Part shown: piece after piece, positions 8,280 through 16,422 of the stretch | Position numbering within the stretch: position 1 is the stretch's first letter | Layout: the number at the start of each line of letters is the position of its first letter | NCBI RefSeq assembly: GCF_000269985.1 | Contig: NC_016109.1 | Span: 3,906,001-3,970,000, forward strand | DNA: 64,000 nucleotides | From: Kitasatospora setae KM-6054 | GTDB lineage: Bacteria; Actinomycetota; Actinomycetes; Streptomycetales; Streptomycetaceae | Reading direction: 5' to 3' | The notes under the pieces: model-generated | What the model saw: the letters and a program-made list of their open reading frames with translations, nothing else | Told to the model about the DNA's origin: nothing | Databases searched by the model: none | Translations under genes and position numbers: made by a program

Positions 8280-8780
8280 ATGGCCGACGAGGAGACAGCC
8301 CGGCTGGTCGAGGCCGCCCAGCGCGGCGACGCCTTCGCGATGGACGAGCTGATCACCGTCCTCACCCCGTACGTCGGACGGATCTGCGCCCCGATCGCCC
8401 TCGACCAGGCCACGGACGCCGTGCAGGAGGCCCTGATCGCGGTCTTCCGCGGCCTGCCGGGACTGCGCGCGCCGGAGGCGCTGTACGGCTGGGTGCGGGT
8501 CGTCGCCGTCCGCGAGGCGGTCCGGGTCGCCCAGCGGCACCGGCCCGAGGTCGCCGTCCCCGACCTGGGCGAACTCCCCTCGGACGAGGACCCCGAGCTC
8601 TCCGGCGACGTCGCCGACGTGCTGCGCCGACTCGGGCCGCGGCAGCGCGCCGTCCTGGTCCTCCGCCACCTGGAGGGCCTGGACGAACAGCAGGTGGCCC
8701 GCCTGCTGGACGTGCCGGTCGGCACCGTGCGCTCCCGACTCTTCCGGGCCCGGGAGTCCTTCCGCCGCGCCTGGGGCTAG
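8280..8780 (+). CDS. ECF-type RNA polymerase sigma factor
   Basis: 166 residues from ATG 8280, preceded by GGGGGGA at about 8264. Region 2 is seen at the N-terminus (ETARLVEAAQRGDAFAMDELI ... ATDAVQEALIAVFRG), and region 4 at the C-terminus (LGPRQRAVLVLRHLEGLDEQQVARLLDVPVGTVRSRLFRARESF), a canonical sigma-70 region 4 helix-turn-helix. No anti-sigma gene is adjacent; the next gene is convergent. It lies 62 bases after the TetR gene and could be co-transcribed with it. Confidence 0.9.
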   Translation: MADEETARLVEAAQRGDAFAMDELITVLTPYVGRICAPIALDQATDAVQEALIAVFRGLPGLRAPEALYGWVRVVAVREAVRVAQRHRPEVAVPDLGELPSDEDPELSGDVADVLRRLGPRQRAVLVLRHLEGLDEQQVARLLDVPVGTVRSRLFRARESFRRAWG

Positions 8781-8866
8781 CGCGCCCGCGCCCGGCGCCC
8801 GTACGCGCCCGAGCCCGGTGCCGCCCGCCCGTCCGCCCTCTCTCCCGCCCTCCCGCCCGCCCGGGG

Positions 8867-9379
8867 TCAGGCCCCGCGCGCCTCGATCCGCCGCCGCAGC
8901 CGCTCGAACAGCGCCTCGCCGCGCGCCCCCGCGCCCGGCCGGCGCAGCGCGCCGAGCACGCCGCCGCCGAGCCTGCCGCCACCGGGCAGCCGGTAGCCGG
9001 TGAGGTAGCCGAACCGCGTCCCGCCGTCCTCCGGTTCGGCGGCCATCGCGCCCAGCAGGATCCGGCTGCGCATCAGGCACCAGCCCGGCCGGAGCAGCAC
9101 CTCGAAGGTCTCCCGGTGGCCGAGCCGGCTGACCGCGACGGCCCGGAAGCGCTCCCCGTCCGGCACCGCCGCCTCGGGGGTGAAGGAGCGGACGCCGGGC
9201 AGCAGGTGCGGGAGTTCGTGCTCCAGGTCGGCGGCGACCTCCCACACCAGCTCCGGCGGGGCGTCGAACCGGCGGGTGGCGCAGAACGCGCCGTCCGTCG
9301 CGCCGGCGATCACCCGCAGCCGGCCCAGTGCGCCGAGCTCGGCCACCGGCCAGCCGGCGGCCCCGTTCGGCTCGGGCAT
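8867..9379 (-). CDS. SRPBCC family protein
   Basis: 170 residues, starting at ATG 9379 with an excellent AGGAGG ribosome site. The sequence shows the START/Bet v1-like layout: an N-terminal strand CATRRFDAPPELVWEVAADLEHELPHLLPGVRSF, several strands, and a long C-terminal helix (EALFERLRRRIEARG). Such folds bind hydrophobic ligands or act as polyketide cyclases. It follows the alpha/beta hydrolase by 46 bases on the same strand and is probably its operon partner. Ligand unknown. Confidence 0.7.
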   Translation of the reverse strand: MPEPNGAAGWPVAELGALGRLRVIAGATDGAFCATRRFDAPPELVWEVAADLEHELPHLLPGVRSFTPEAAVPDGERFRAVAVSRLGHRETFEVLLRPGWCLMRSRILLGAMAAEPEDGGTRFGYLTGYRLPGGGRLGGGVLGALRRPGAGARGEALFERLRRRIEARGA

Positions 9380-9425
9380 GGCCGCACCTCCTGGCTGCTC
9401 GGTGACCGCGACGGACGCCCACAGG

Positions 9426-10415
9426 TTAGCCGCTGTGCGTCCGGCCGCCCCGGGTCCCACCGCCACCGGCCCGGCCACCACCGGCCCGACCGTCCTGGGT
9501 CCCACCACCACCGGCCCGGCCGGCGAACAGCGCGCGGGCCCGGGCGGCGACCAGTTCCGGGCGTTCGGCGGGCAGTTGGTGCCCGGTGTCCGGGACGGTC
9601 TCGACCCGCAGGTCGTCGCAGAACTCGGCGCCGCCGGACAGCAGTCGGGGCGGGATCACCGGGTCGCGCCCGCCGGCCAGGACGAGCGTGGGCGTGGGCA
9701 GCCGCAGCGCGTGGAACTCCTTGCGGCGCAGCGCGCCGAGGTCGTCCGCCACGAAGGCGCGGTGCACCGACTCGCCCGCCAGCGCGGCCAGCGGCTCCCG
9801 GGCGGCCCCGGCGTACTCGGCCAGTTCCGCCGGGTCGAGCGCGGAGCGGTCCACCAGGCCGCGGCGCAGCAGGTGGCGGGTGAAGGCCGGCCAGTGGCGC
9901 AGCACGGTACGGCCGACCGGCGGCCACTCCAGGGCGAGGGTGTACCAGAAGCGCCAGGCGCAGGCGAGCGTGTCGCGGCGCTCCGGCCAGAGGTGGACCA
10001 TGTTCAGCGCGAGGTGCGCGTCGAACCGCTCGGGCCACCGGGCGCAGGCCAGGAAACCGGCCCAGGCACCCCAGTCGTGGGCCAGCAGCGCGGCCGACTC
10101 CAGCTCCAGCGCATCGAGGAAGCCGACCAGGTCCGCCGCCCGGGCGGCCGTCGACCAGCGGTCGGGCGCGCCCTCGGACCAGCCGAAGCCGGGCAGGTCG
10201 AGGCAGAGCAGCCGGAAGTCGCCGGCCAGCAGCGGCACCACCCGCCGCCACGCGTACCAGTGCTGCGGGAAGCCGTGCACCAGCAGCACCGGCGGGGCGT
10301 CGGCGGGCCCGGCATCGGCGTAGTGCAGGCGCAGCCCGCCCACCTCGGCCACCTGGTGCCGCACGCCCGCGAGTGCGGGCATCGGCCGCCGCGAGGCCGT
10401 CAGTCGACGCGTCAT
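9426..10415 (-). CDS. Alpha/beta hydrolase, epoxide hydrolase/dehalogenase type
   Basis: A 329-residue hydrolase. The oxyanion motif HGFPQHWYAW, the GxGxS-like DLPGFGWSEG, the nucleophile elbow HDWGAW with Asp as nucleophile, an acid in GGRDPVIPP and the catalytic His in DTGHQLPAERP are all visible. Asp (not Ser) in H-D-W-G is the hallmark of epoxide hydrolases and haloalkane or fluoroacetate dehalogenases. The C-terminus ends in a Gly-rich repeat tail (GGGGTQDGRAGGG-like, about 30 residues) absent from typical homologues; the DNA beneath consists of short ACCACCGGCCC-type repeats. Operon with the SRPBCC gene. Confidence 0.85.
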   Translation of the reverse strand: MTRRLTASRRPMPALAGVRHQVAEVGGLRLHYADAGPADAPPVLLVHGFPQHWYAWRRVVPLLAGDFRLLCLDLPGFGWSEGAPDRWSTAARAADLVGFLDALELESAALLAHDWGAWAGFLACARWPERFDAHLALNMVHLWPERRDTLACAWRFWYTLALEWPPVGRTVLRHWPAFTRHLLRRGLVDRSALDPAELAEYAGAAREPLAALAGESVHRAFVADDLGALRRKEFHALRLPTPTLVLAGGRDPVIPPRLLSGGAEFCDDLRVETVPDTGHQLPAERPELVAARARALFAGRAGGGGTQDGRAGGGRAGGGGTRGGRTHSG

Positions 10416-10514
10416 CGTTTCCTCCCCGGTCCGGTCCGGCGGGCAGTGCGCCCACCGCCAGGAAGAGAGGAGCCCTCCGCCCGCCGCACTCCCTCCGGGC
10501 CGGCGTGACCTCCG

Positions 10515-10967
10515 TCACGCCCGCCCGCGCACCAGCCTGGCCCCGGCCCGGACCGGAACGGCCGGGCCGTGCACCACCGGCAGCCGGGGCATGATCGTGC
10601 GCCGCAGCGCGTGCGCGGACAGCGGCCGGTGGAACCGGGAGCAGGCCGGCAGCGTGTGCGGCGCCCCGGCCGACACCGGCCGGACGGGCTGCACCGGCCG
10701 CACGGGCTGCACCGGCCGGGCGGCCGCGGGCCGGGGCGGCGGCCCCCACACCGGCACCGGCCGGACCGGCGCGGGCCGGGCCACCACCGGGCGGACGGGC
10801 ACGGAGGCGAGGGTCGGCACCGGCACCGGCGGGGTGCGGGCGTCGCCCGCCCGGTGCCGGCCGGTCGGCGGCTCGGCCGAGGCGGCGAGCAGCCGGGCGA
10901 TCGCGGCCACCAGCAGGAGCGCGACCAGGGCGACCAGGGCGGTCGCCCCGAGAGCGGAGTGGGACAT
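10515..10967 (-). CDS. Single-pass membrane protein with Pro-rich tail
   Basis: About 150 residues. A hydrophobic N-terminal helix (residues 3-25, ALGATALVALVALLLVAAIA) is followed by a Pro/Val/Arg-rich region with a PVRPV-type repeat (VQPVRPVQPVRPV). No known domain. Start ATG 10967 with a poor ribosome site. Codon usage is Streptomyces-like. It may be a membrane-anchored low-complexity protein; that it is expressed is not certain. Confidence 0.45.
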   Translation of the reverse strand: MSHSALGATALVALVALLLVAAIARLLAASAEPPTGRHRAGDARTPPVPVPTLASVPVRPVVARPAPVRPVPVWGPPPRPAAARPVQPVRPVQPVRPVSAGAPHTLPACSRFHRPLSAHALRRTIMPRLPVVHGPAVPVRAGARLVRGRA

Positions 10968-11610
10968 GGCGGGGCCTTCCGGGGGGAGCTTCGGCCGCGG
11001 CCCCGGGCACGCACCGCGGCCGCAGCCGCCGGGGCGCCCCTCCGGGGCGTCTCTTCCGGCCCGAACGCCCCGAACGCTAGGCAGCGGCCGGACGGCTGTC
11101 GACCCGTCGGATTCGAACAGGAGCGGCCGGATCGGACTCGCGTTCACCCCTCCGGGTGGCCGCCCGCGATCGGCTTCCGCCAGCTCACCGCCGGTCCGCC
11201 AGGGCCGCGCCCGCCGCGCGCCGACCCCGCGCCACCGCACGTGCGTTCGGCACTCGTGGGGGTGGTCATCCGAGACGCGCGTTGACGTCGCCGCGGACTC
11301 CCCAGGCGCTGTCGTCGTCGCCCCGGACCGCCCGGCGGCGGCCCGGGCGCCCGGCTGTGCCGCCCCCCTCGACCGGGACGACTTGGCGGACGGTGGAAAG
11401 CGGGGCGCGCGGAGGCATGGCGGTACTCCAGTGGGGCGTGGTGTCGGGTGGTGGCCGCGTCGGCGGCGGGCCGGCCGGGGCCGGCGGTGAGCCGGTGGGG
11501 GCCGGCGGCTCCGCTGGGGGTGCGCTCGGGGCTGCCGCCCGGTGGCACCGCGGAGGAGGAAGAGGAGGAGGCAGGAGTGGCGCGAGGGAACGAGGTGGAG
11601 CGGGGGCCGG
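10968..11610. other. Long GC-rich stretch with at most one tiny ORF
   Basis: About 640 bases without a convincing gene apart from the weak candidate at 11266-11418. The strand is rich in GGCGG-type simple sequence, and no tRNA, repeat array or strong hairpin stands out. Confidence 0.4.
11266..11418 (-). CDS. Possible 50-residue small protein
   Basis: ATG 11418 has a well spaced CTGGAG ribosome site and opens 50 codons encoding a basic N-terminal part (GRPGRRRAVRG) and an acidic patch DDDSAWGVRGDVNARLG at the C-terminus. Nothing is recognised. Because random open frames are common at this GC, support rests only on the ribosome site and the position upstream of no other start. Confidence 0.25.
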   Translation of the reverse strand: MPPRAPLSTVRQVVPVEGGGTAGRPGRRRAVRGDDDSAWGVRGDVNARLG

Positions 11611-11940
11611 TCAGCGCTCGGCGCGGTCCGTCACGGCCAGCGGCTCCAGCGGGAGGTACCGGCGGTGGAAGCGGGGCGAGGCCCGGTGGGCGTCGGTGAT
11701 CAGCCGGTGGGCGGCGGCGGTCGCGGTGGTGGTCGCGGCGGCCGGTGCCGGGGTGGTGCGGGTCAGGTAGTAGAGGAGGAAGTCGATCCGGTCGACGGAG
11801 GCTTGTGCGGTGATGTGCTGGAGTCCGCCACCACGGTCGGCGTGGGCCCAGAGCACGTCCACGGCTTCGGCTTCCTCGACCGCCGGTTCGGTGTCCGGGG
11901 GAGGTAAGCGGCGCGCGAGGCCGACGTGCACGATGTCCAT
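11611..11940 (-). CDS. Uncharacterised 109-residue protein downstream of secreted peptide
   Basis: 109 residues from ATG 11940, starting MDIVHVGLARRLPPPDTEPA. It contains the soluble segment DVLWAHADRGGGLQHITAQA and a hydrophobic DRIDFLLYYLTRT, then an Ala/Thr run and a basic helix RASPRFHRRYLPLEPL. No transmembrane helix or known domain. It begins only 7 bases after the stop of the secreted peptide gene, so the two form an operon. The stretch resembles small proteins seen beside TrmB/LuxR-type regulators in Streptomyces, but I cannot assign a function. Confidence 0.6.
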   Translation of the reverse strand: MDIVHVGLARRLPPPDTEPAVEEAEAVDVLWAHADRGGGLQHITAQASVDRIDFLLYYLTRTTPAPAAATTTATAAAHRLITDAHRASPRFHRRYLPLEPLAVTDRAER

Positions 11941-11947
11941 CGGTGGA

Positions 11948-12124
11948 TCAGCCGCCCCAGGTGACGGTGCCGTTGGCGCTGACACCGGGGGCCGGGGTGG
12001 TGGCGGCCGAGGTCGGGGTGGCGCCGGGGACGGTGTCGGCGGAGGCGGCGGCGGGGGCGACCAGGAAGGCGGCGAGGGCGAGGGCGGAGACCGCGGCGGC
12101 CTTGACGAGGCTGGTGGTGTTCAT
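11948..12124 (-). CDS. Small secreted peptide (58 residues) with Sec signal
   Basis: ATG 12124 follows GGAAGG. The product begins with a clear signal sequence: MNTTSLVKAAA, a hydrophobic core ALALAAFLVAP, and an AAASA-D cleavage site near residue 31. The remaining 27 residues are Thr/Pro/Ala-rich (VPGATPTSAATTPAP) and end NGTVTWGG, with no Cys. It is the first gene of an operon with the 109-residue protein and is divergent from a LuxR/TrmB-like regulator. The end TVTWGG and small size suggest a signalling or cell-surface peptide; that is speculation. Confidence 0.65.
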   Translation of the reverse strand: MNTTSLVKAAAVSALALAAFLVAPAAASADTVPGATPTSAATTPAPGVSANGTVTWGG

Positions 12125-12465
12125 GGTGGTGGTCCTTCCGGTGGCTGTGACGAGCGGGAGGTCGTTCCCGGTCTGGCGCCCCGCGGTTGGCGCTTCGTCC
12201 GGTTGCCGTTCGGGCTGTTTCCCTGCCGGCGATGAATAGCTTCGCCGTTCGCCGAGTGGGGCGGAAGGAGTTCCGGATGGCGCCAATCGGCCTGTCCGGA
12301 TCCAGACATGCTGTCATGCATCCGTCAATCAAATCAGCCGAATCGAACTGGCTGTCCGATATCGACGGGGACGGGCGAAAGATGATCTTGCGCTCACGGC
12401 GGGTTGCTGTTTGGATGCGACCGGCTACCTGCCCGGAGGCGGGTTCACATCCTTGGGGGGATGCA
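12125..12465. other. Divergent promoter region of peptide operon and LuxR-type regulator
   Basis: 341 bases, less GC-rich than the neighbours. It holds short imperfect inverted repeats, for example CAGCC...GGCTG at 12335-12354, and GGCGA...TCGCC at about 12226-12244. These are possible binding sites for the regulator at 12466. No gene is seen. Confidence 0.4.
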
Positions 12466-13437
12466 GTGCTGGAGGTTCTTGGCCTGACGGCCCAGGCGAC
12501 CGAGGTCTACCAGGCGATGCTCGACCATCCGGCACACGGAGTGGACGAGCTCTCCGCGCACTGCGGACTGTCCCCCGCCGAAGTCCACTCCGCGCTCGAC
12601 GAGTTGGGCCGACGCGCCCTCGTCCGGGCCTCCGCCGATCGGCCGGGCCAGGTCCGCGCGGTCAGCCCGGAGATCGGCCTGGCCGACATGCTCGCCGAGC
12701 AGGAGGCCGAACTCGCGGCCCGGCAGGCGCAGCTGGCCGCCTCCAAGGCCGCCGTCACCCGGCTGGTCGCGGACCGGGCCGAGCACCGGGCCTCGCACGG
12801 CGAGCGCCTGCTCGGCATGGACGCCATCGTCGGCCGGCTGGAGCGGATGGCACGGGAGACGACCATCGAGGCGCTCGGCTGCCAGCCCGGCGTCCAGCGG
12901 CCCGAGGACCTCGCGGTCGGCAAGGTCACCGACGCCGAGATCCTCGGCCGCGGGGTCTCCATCCGCAGCCTCTTCCAGGACTCCACCCGCAACCAGCCCC
13001 ACGTCTTCACCTACGCGCACTGGCTGCTGAGCAACGGCGGCGAGGTCCGCACCGCCGCCACCCTCCCCTCCCGCATGGTGATCGTCGACCGCCGGCAGGC
13101 CCTCGTCCCGATCGACCCGGACGACAACCGCAAGGGCGCGCTGCACGTCACCGAGCCGGGCATCCTGGCCGCCCTGCTCGACCTCTTCGAGCAGGCCTGG
13201 AACACCGCCGTCCCGCTCGGCACCACCGCCCCCGGCGACCCCGCCACCGGCCTCAGCAACACCGAGCGCGAGCTGCTCCGGCTGCTCGGCGGCGGCCTGA
13301 CCGACGACGCCGCCGGGCAGCGGCTGGGCATCTCCTCCCGCACCGTCGGCCGGCACATGGCGTCGATCATGGAGCGGCTGAACGCCGCCAGCCGCTTCGA
13401 GGCCGGCATCAAGGCCGCCCAGCGCGGCTGGATCTAG
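12466..13437 (+). CDS. LuxR-type regulator with TrmB-like N-terminal domain
   Basis: 323 residues from GTG 12466 behind GGGGGG. The N-terminal 70 residues form a TrmB-like winged helix (LGLTAQATEVYQAMLDHPAHGVDELSAHCGLSPAEVHSAL), then a coiled-coil helix with repeated Ala/Glu/Gln, an effector-like middle (phospholipase-D-like fold in the TrmB family), and a C-terminal LuxR helix-turn-helix (LSNTERELLRLLGGGLTDDAAGQRLGISSRTVGRHMASIMERL, about 268-310). This two-DNA-binding-domain architecture is expanded in Streptomyces. Divergent from the secreted-peptide operon, which is its most likely target. Confidence 0.85.
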   Translation: MLEVLGLTAQATEVYQAMLDHPAHGVDELSAHCGLSPAEVHSALDELGRRALVRASADRPGQVRAVSPEIGLADMLAEQEAELAARQAQLAASKAAVTRLVADRAEHRASHGERLLGMDAIVGRLERMARETTIEALGCQPGVQRPEDLAVGKVTDAEILGRGVSIRSLFQDSTRNQPHVFTYAHWLLSNGGEVRTAATLPSRMVIVDRRQALVPIDPDDNRKGALHVTEPGILAALLDLFEQAWNTAVPLGTTAPGDPATGLSNTERELLRLLGGGLTDDAAGQRLGISSRTVGRHMASIMERLNAASRFEAGIKAAQRGWI

Positions 13438-13444
13438 CAGCGCG

Positions 13445-14740
13445 TCAGAAGCTGTCCTGGTTCCAGGGCGCGCGGGCGGTGCGCAGCAGGGTGTCGGCCC
13501 GGACGGCCGCGCCCGGAGTGAGTTCGGTGAGCAGGCCCGCGTCGGCGAGGGCCGCCGCGCTGCCGCCGCCCAGGTAGAGGGTGGCCAGCCGGGCGGTGTC
13601 GAGCGCCAGGTCGGCCGGCTCCTCGGTGCGGACGATCCGGCCGGTACCGTCGGCGGCGGCCTGCAGTGCCCAGCGCCCGGCCGTCCAGCCCTCGCGGTCG
13701 GTGACGTCCAGCACCAGGCGGCCGGGGGCCTCGTAGCGGCGGGCGTCGAACGCGGCGGGCAGGTCGAGCAGTCGCAGCCAGGTGAAGTCGGCGGCCTCCT
13801 CGTGCGACCGGGCGCCGCGCGGGTCGTTGAGCAGCAGCGGCAGCGGGTCGCCGGGGCCGAGGTTGGCGGCGACCACGTGGCGCACCCAGTCGACGGAGAA
13901 GACGAACCTCCAGAGCGCGTTGGCGGTCTTCCGGTCGAGCGCGACGAAGTCCCGGACGGTCAGCGGGCAGTCGGGGTAGGCGCCGTCCCACTTGTCGTCG
14001 ACGGTGTAGTCGATCATGCCGGTGAGGGTGCCGTCGGCGGTGCGGTGGAAGGCGGTGAAGCCCTGCTTCCGGTCGAAGCCGGGCAGGTCGATCTCGCCCG
14101 CCCGCAGTCGCCACCAGGCGTCGAACCGGCCGATCGCGCCGGGCTGGGTGGGCCGCCAGCGCTCGTGCAGCCCGGGGCCGAGCTCGCGGAACTCGGCCGG
14201 GGTGGCGAAGTCGATCCGGTGGCCCTCGTGCACCGGCAGCCCGGCCCGGATGCCGCCGGAACGCAGCACGTCGACCCGCAGGCCGGCCAGTGGGGCCGCC
14301 GAGCCGAAGCCGAACCGGCCGTAGATGTTGTACTCGGCGGCGATCAGGATCGCGGCGGCCGAGCCGCGCTCGCGGGCGGCGGCCAGGTCGTGCCGCATCA
14401 TGCCGCTGAGCAGGCCGCGCCGGCGGTGGGTGGAGTTGACCGTGACGGCGGTGACCGCGTCCACCGGCAGCAGCGCGCCGCCGGGCACCGTCAGGCCGGT
14501 GTCGAAGCTGCGGAACGTCGCCACGCAGCGCGGCCGGCCGTCCGCCCCCGGCGCCTCGTGGTCGAAGGCCCCCAGCATCCGCCCCGGCTCGAACAGCGCC
14601 TCCCGCCACTCCCGCGCCGGGGCGACGTGCGGCCGCATGAACCCGAGCGCGATCGCCCGGTCCCAGTCGGCCAGCTCATCCCGGGTGATCGCCCGGATCT
14701 CGACGCCCCGCCCGGGGCCCTGCTGCACGTCGTCGCCCAT
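13445..14740 (-). CDS. eis: Eis-type GNAT N-acetyltransferase
   Basis: 431 residues matching the Eis family: an N-terminal GNAT domain with VTAVTVNSTHRRRGLLSGMM (acetyl-CoA-binding motif, about 97-116), a second degenerate GNAT half, and a C-terminal SCP2-like domain (from about 310). The C-terminus ends PWNQDSF; in Eis the terminal carboxylate is the catalytic base, so the conserved terminal Phe is meaningful. Eis enzymes acetylate amines of aminoglycosides and peptides. Convergent with the LuxR-type gene, only 7 bases apart. The symbol denotes the family, not proven aminoglycoside activity. Confidence 0.85.
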   Translation of the reverse strand: MGDDVQQGPGRGVEIRAITRDELADWDRAIALGFMRPHVAPAREWREALFEPGRMLGAFDHEAPGADGRPRCVATFRSFDTGLTVPGGALLPVDAVTAVTVNSTHRRRGLLSGMMRHDLAAARERGSAAAILIAAEYNIYGRFGFGSAAPLAGLRVDVLRSGGIRAGLPVHEGHRIDFATPAEFRELGPGLHERWRPTQPGAIGRFDAWWRLRAGEIDLPGFDRKQGFTAFHRTADGTLTGMIDYTVDDKWDGAYPDCPLTVRDFVALDRKTANALWRFVFSVDWVRHVVAANLGPGDPLPLLLNDPRGARSHEEAADFTWLRLLDLPAAFDARRYEAPGRLVLDVTDREGWTAGRWALQAAADGTGRIVRTEEPADLALDTARLATLYLGGGSAAALADAGLLTELTPGAAVRADTLLRTARAPWNQDSF

Positions 14741-14822
14741 CGGGCCACCGTACGACGCCCCTCCCGGCCCGGCATCCGGTTTTTCCGCAGGCCCGGCCGG
14801 GCGCCGTCGCGGCGGTACGGGG

Positions 14823-16133
14823 TCAGGGGCGGGCGTAGAAGTCCGGGCGGCCCATGATCCAGAGGCTGGCCTGCTTGATCGCGGTGCCGGGGCGGGGGGC
14901 CTCGATCATCTGGTCGTCGCCGAGGTAGATCGCGACGTGGTGGATGTCCGCGGCGCGGCCGGTCTTCGTCCAGAACACCAGGTCGCCGGGGCGGAGTTGG
15001 GCGTAGCTGACCGGGGTGGACTCGGCGTACTGGTCGGCCGCGAAGTGGGTCAGGTTCTTGCCGCCGAGGCGCCAGGCCATCATGGTCAGGCCCGAGCAGT
15101 CGTAGCCCTGCGGGCCCTCGCCGCCCCAGATGTAGGGCAGGCCGATCACCGAGCGGGCGAAGGCGAGCGCGGCCGCGGAGCCGCCCGCCGACCAGGCGCT
15201 CTCGCGCTGCTGCGGGGCCGCGTGGTGCCGGGCGGCCTCCTCGGCGGCGGCCGCCGCCGCTGCCGCTGCCGCCTCGGCCTCGGCCCGGCGGGCGGCCTCC
15301 TCGGCCTCCCGGGCGGCGATCGCGTCGAGGGCCTGCTGGCGCTGGCGTTCGAGTTCGACGGTGGTGTCGCGGGCGGCGGCGAGCTCGGCGAGCAGCGCCT
15401 CCTGGCGGCGGGCGGTCTCGGCGACCCGGGTCTGCTGGTCGGCGACCCGGCGCTGGGCCTGCTCCTTGGCGGTGCGGACGGTCCCGGCGGCGGTGCGGGC
15501 GGCCTCCTCGGCGCTGCGGGCGGCGTCGGCGGCCTCGGCGGCGGCCTTCGCGGTGGCGGTGGCGTCGTCGAGGATCTGCCGGGTCCGGGCGCCGGCGGTG
15601 CCGATGGCGGCGGCCTGGGCGGACAGCGGGGCGGTGCCGCGGGCGCCCAGCAGGGCGTTGACGGCCGAGAGCTGCGGCGAGGCGCCCTGCCGGTAGATCT
15701 CGCCGAGCAGTCCGGCGGCCCGGTCGGCGGCCTCGGCGTGGGCGGCCTCGGCGGCGGCCGAGCGTCCGGCGGCGGCCTCGGCGGCGGCCCGGGCCCGGGC
15801 GAGGTGGACGAGCGCGCCGTTGTACGCCTCGACGGCCTGCTCGGCGGCCTGCCCGGCCCGGTCCAGCTCGGCCCGGTCGGCGGCCAGCCGGGCCTGCGCG
15901 GCGGCGGCGTCGGCGGCCTTGGCGTCCGCGTCGGCCCGGGCGCGGGAGACGTCGTCGGCGGACGGGTAGTCCGGCGGCGGGTCGTCGGCCGGCCGGAGCG
16001 CGGCACCCGGCGCGGGGCCCAGCGCGGGCGCTGCGGCGGGGGCGGCCGGCGCGGCGGGGGCGTTCGCGGCGGGCAGCAGGGCGAGCAGGGCGGCGGTGGA
16101 GAGGAGGAGGGCGGGGAGGAGCCTGCGCGGCAT
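14823..16133 (-). CDS. Secreted NlpC/P60 peptidoglycan hydrolase
   Basis: 436 residues from ATG 16133 with GAGAGGAT upstream. A signal peptide (MPRRLLPALLLSTAALLALLP) precedes a 270-residue Ala/Glu/Gln coiled-coil stalk with a very Ala-rich stretch at about 310-330. The C-terminal NlpC/P60 domain has the catalytic Cys in YDCSGLTMMAW, His in DIHHVAIYLG, and a third residue before EAPRPG. RipA/PcsB-type enzymes with this coiled coil are DL-endopeptidases kept inactive until bound by a partner. Upstream, the palindrome at 16223 may be regulatory. Confidence 0.9.
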   Translation of the reverse strand: MPRRLLPALLLSTAALLALLPAANAPAAPAAPAAAPALGPAPGAALRPADDPPPDYPSADDVSRARADADAKAADAAAAQARLAADRAELDRAGQAAEQAVEAYNGALVHLARARAAAEAAAGRSAAAEAAHAEAADRAAGLLGEIYRQGASPQLSAVNALLGARGTAPLSAQAAAIGTAGARTRQILDDATATAKAAAEAADAARSAEEAARTAAGTVRTAKEQAQRRVADQQTRVAETARRQEALLAELAAARDTTVELERQRQQALDAIAAREAEEAARRAEAEAAAAAAAAAAEEAARHHAAPQQRESAWSAGGSAAALAFARSVIGLPYIWGGEGPQGYDCSGLTMMAWRLGGKNLTHFAADQYAESTPVSYAQLRPGDLVFWTKTGRAADIHHVAIYLGDDQMIEAPRPGTAIKQASLWIMGRPDFYARP

Positions 16134-16222
16134 GACGGATCCTCTCTCGGCGGGTGGCACAGGAGTTGTGACGATCAACCGGTCATCGCATGACGTGATC
16201 ATCCGGTCACGCACCGCAAGAT

Positions 16223-16236
16223 TGTCAGACCTGACA
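16223..16236. promoter_or_regulatory. Palindrome upstream of NlpC/P60 gene
   Basis: TGTCAG-AC-CTGACA has perfect 6-base arms about 90 bases upstream of the hydrolase start. Related GGTCA/TGACC-like halves occur nearby (16180-16210). Operator role is a guess. Confidence 0.35.
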
Positions 16237-16422
16237 GCGGCTCGGCGCCATCGCCATGCGGCCGGGCGAGTGAGATGTCGGATTGTCTGAGCGGGCATAT
16301 GCGCCGGGCGGATCGAACGTCCACGAACCCTACCGGCCCGCGACCGCGCCGAGCCGGATTTCAACAGCCCTTCAACAGCCCTTTCCACACCCCCTCGACA
16401 CCGGCGACACCGGCGGCACCGC

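Noticed and set aside
16134..16320. c-di-AMP (ydaO) riboswitch upstream of the NlpC/P60 gene
   Set aside because: I could not find the conserved core pairing or sequence blocks; only short palindromes are visible.
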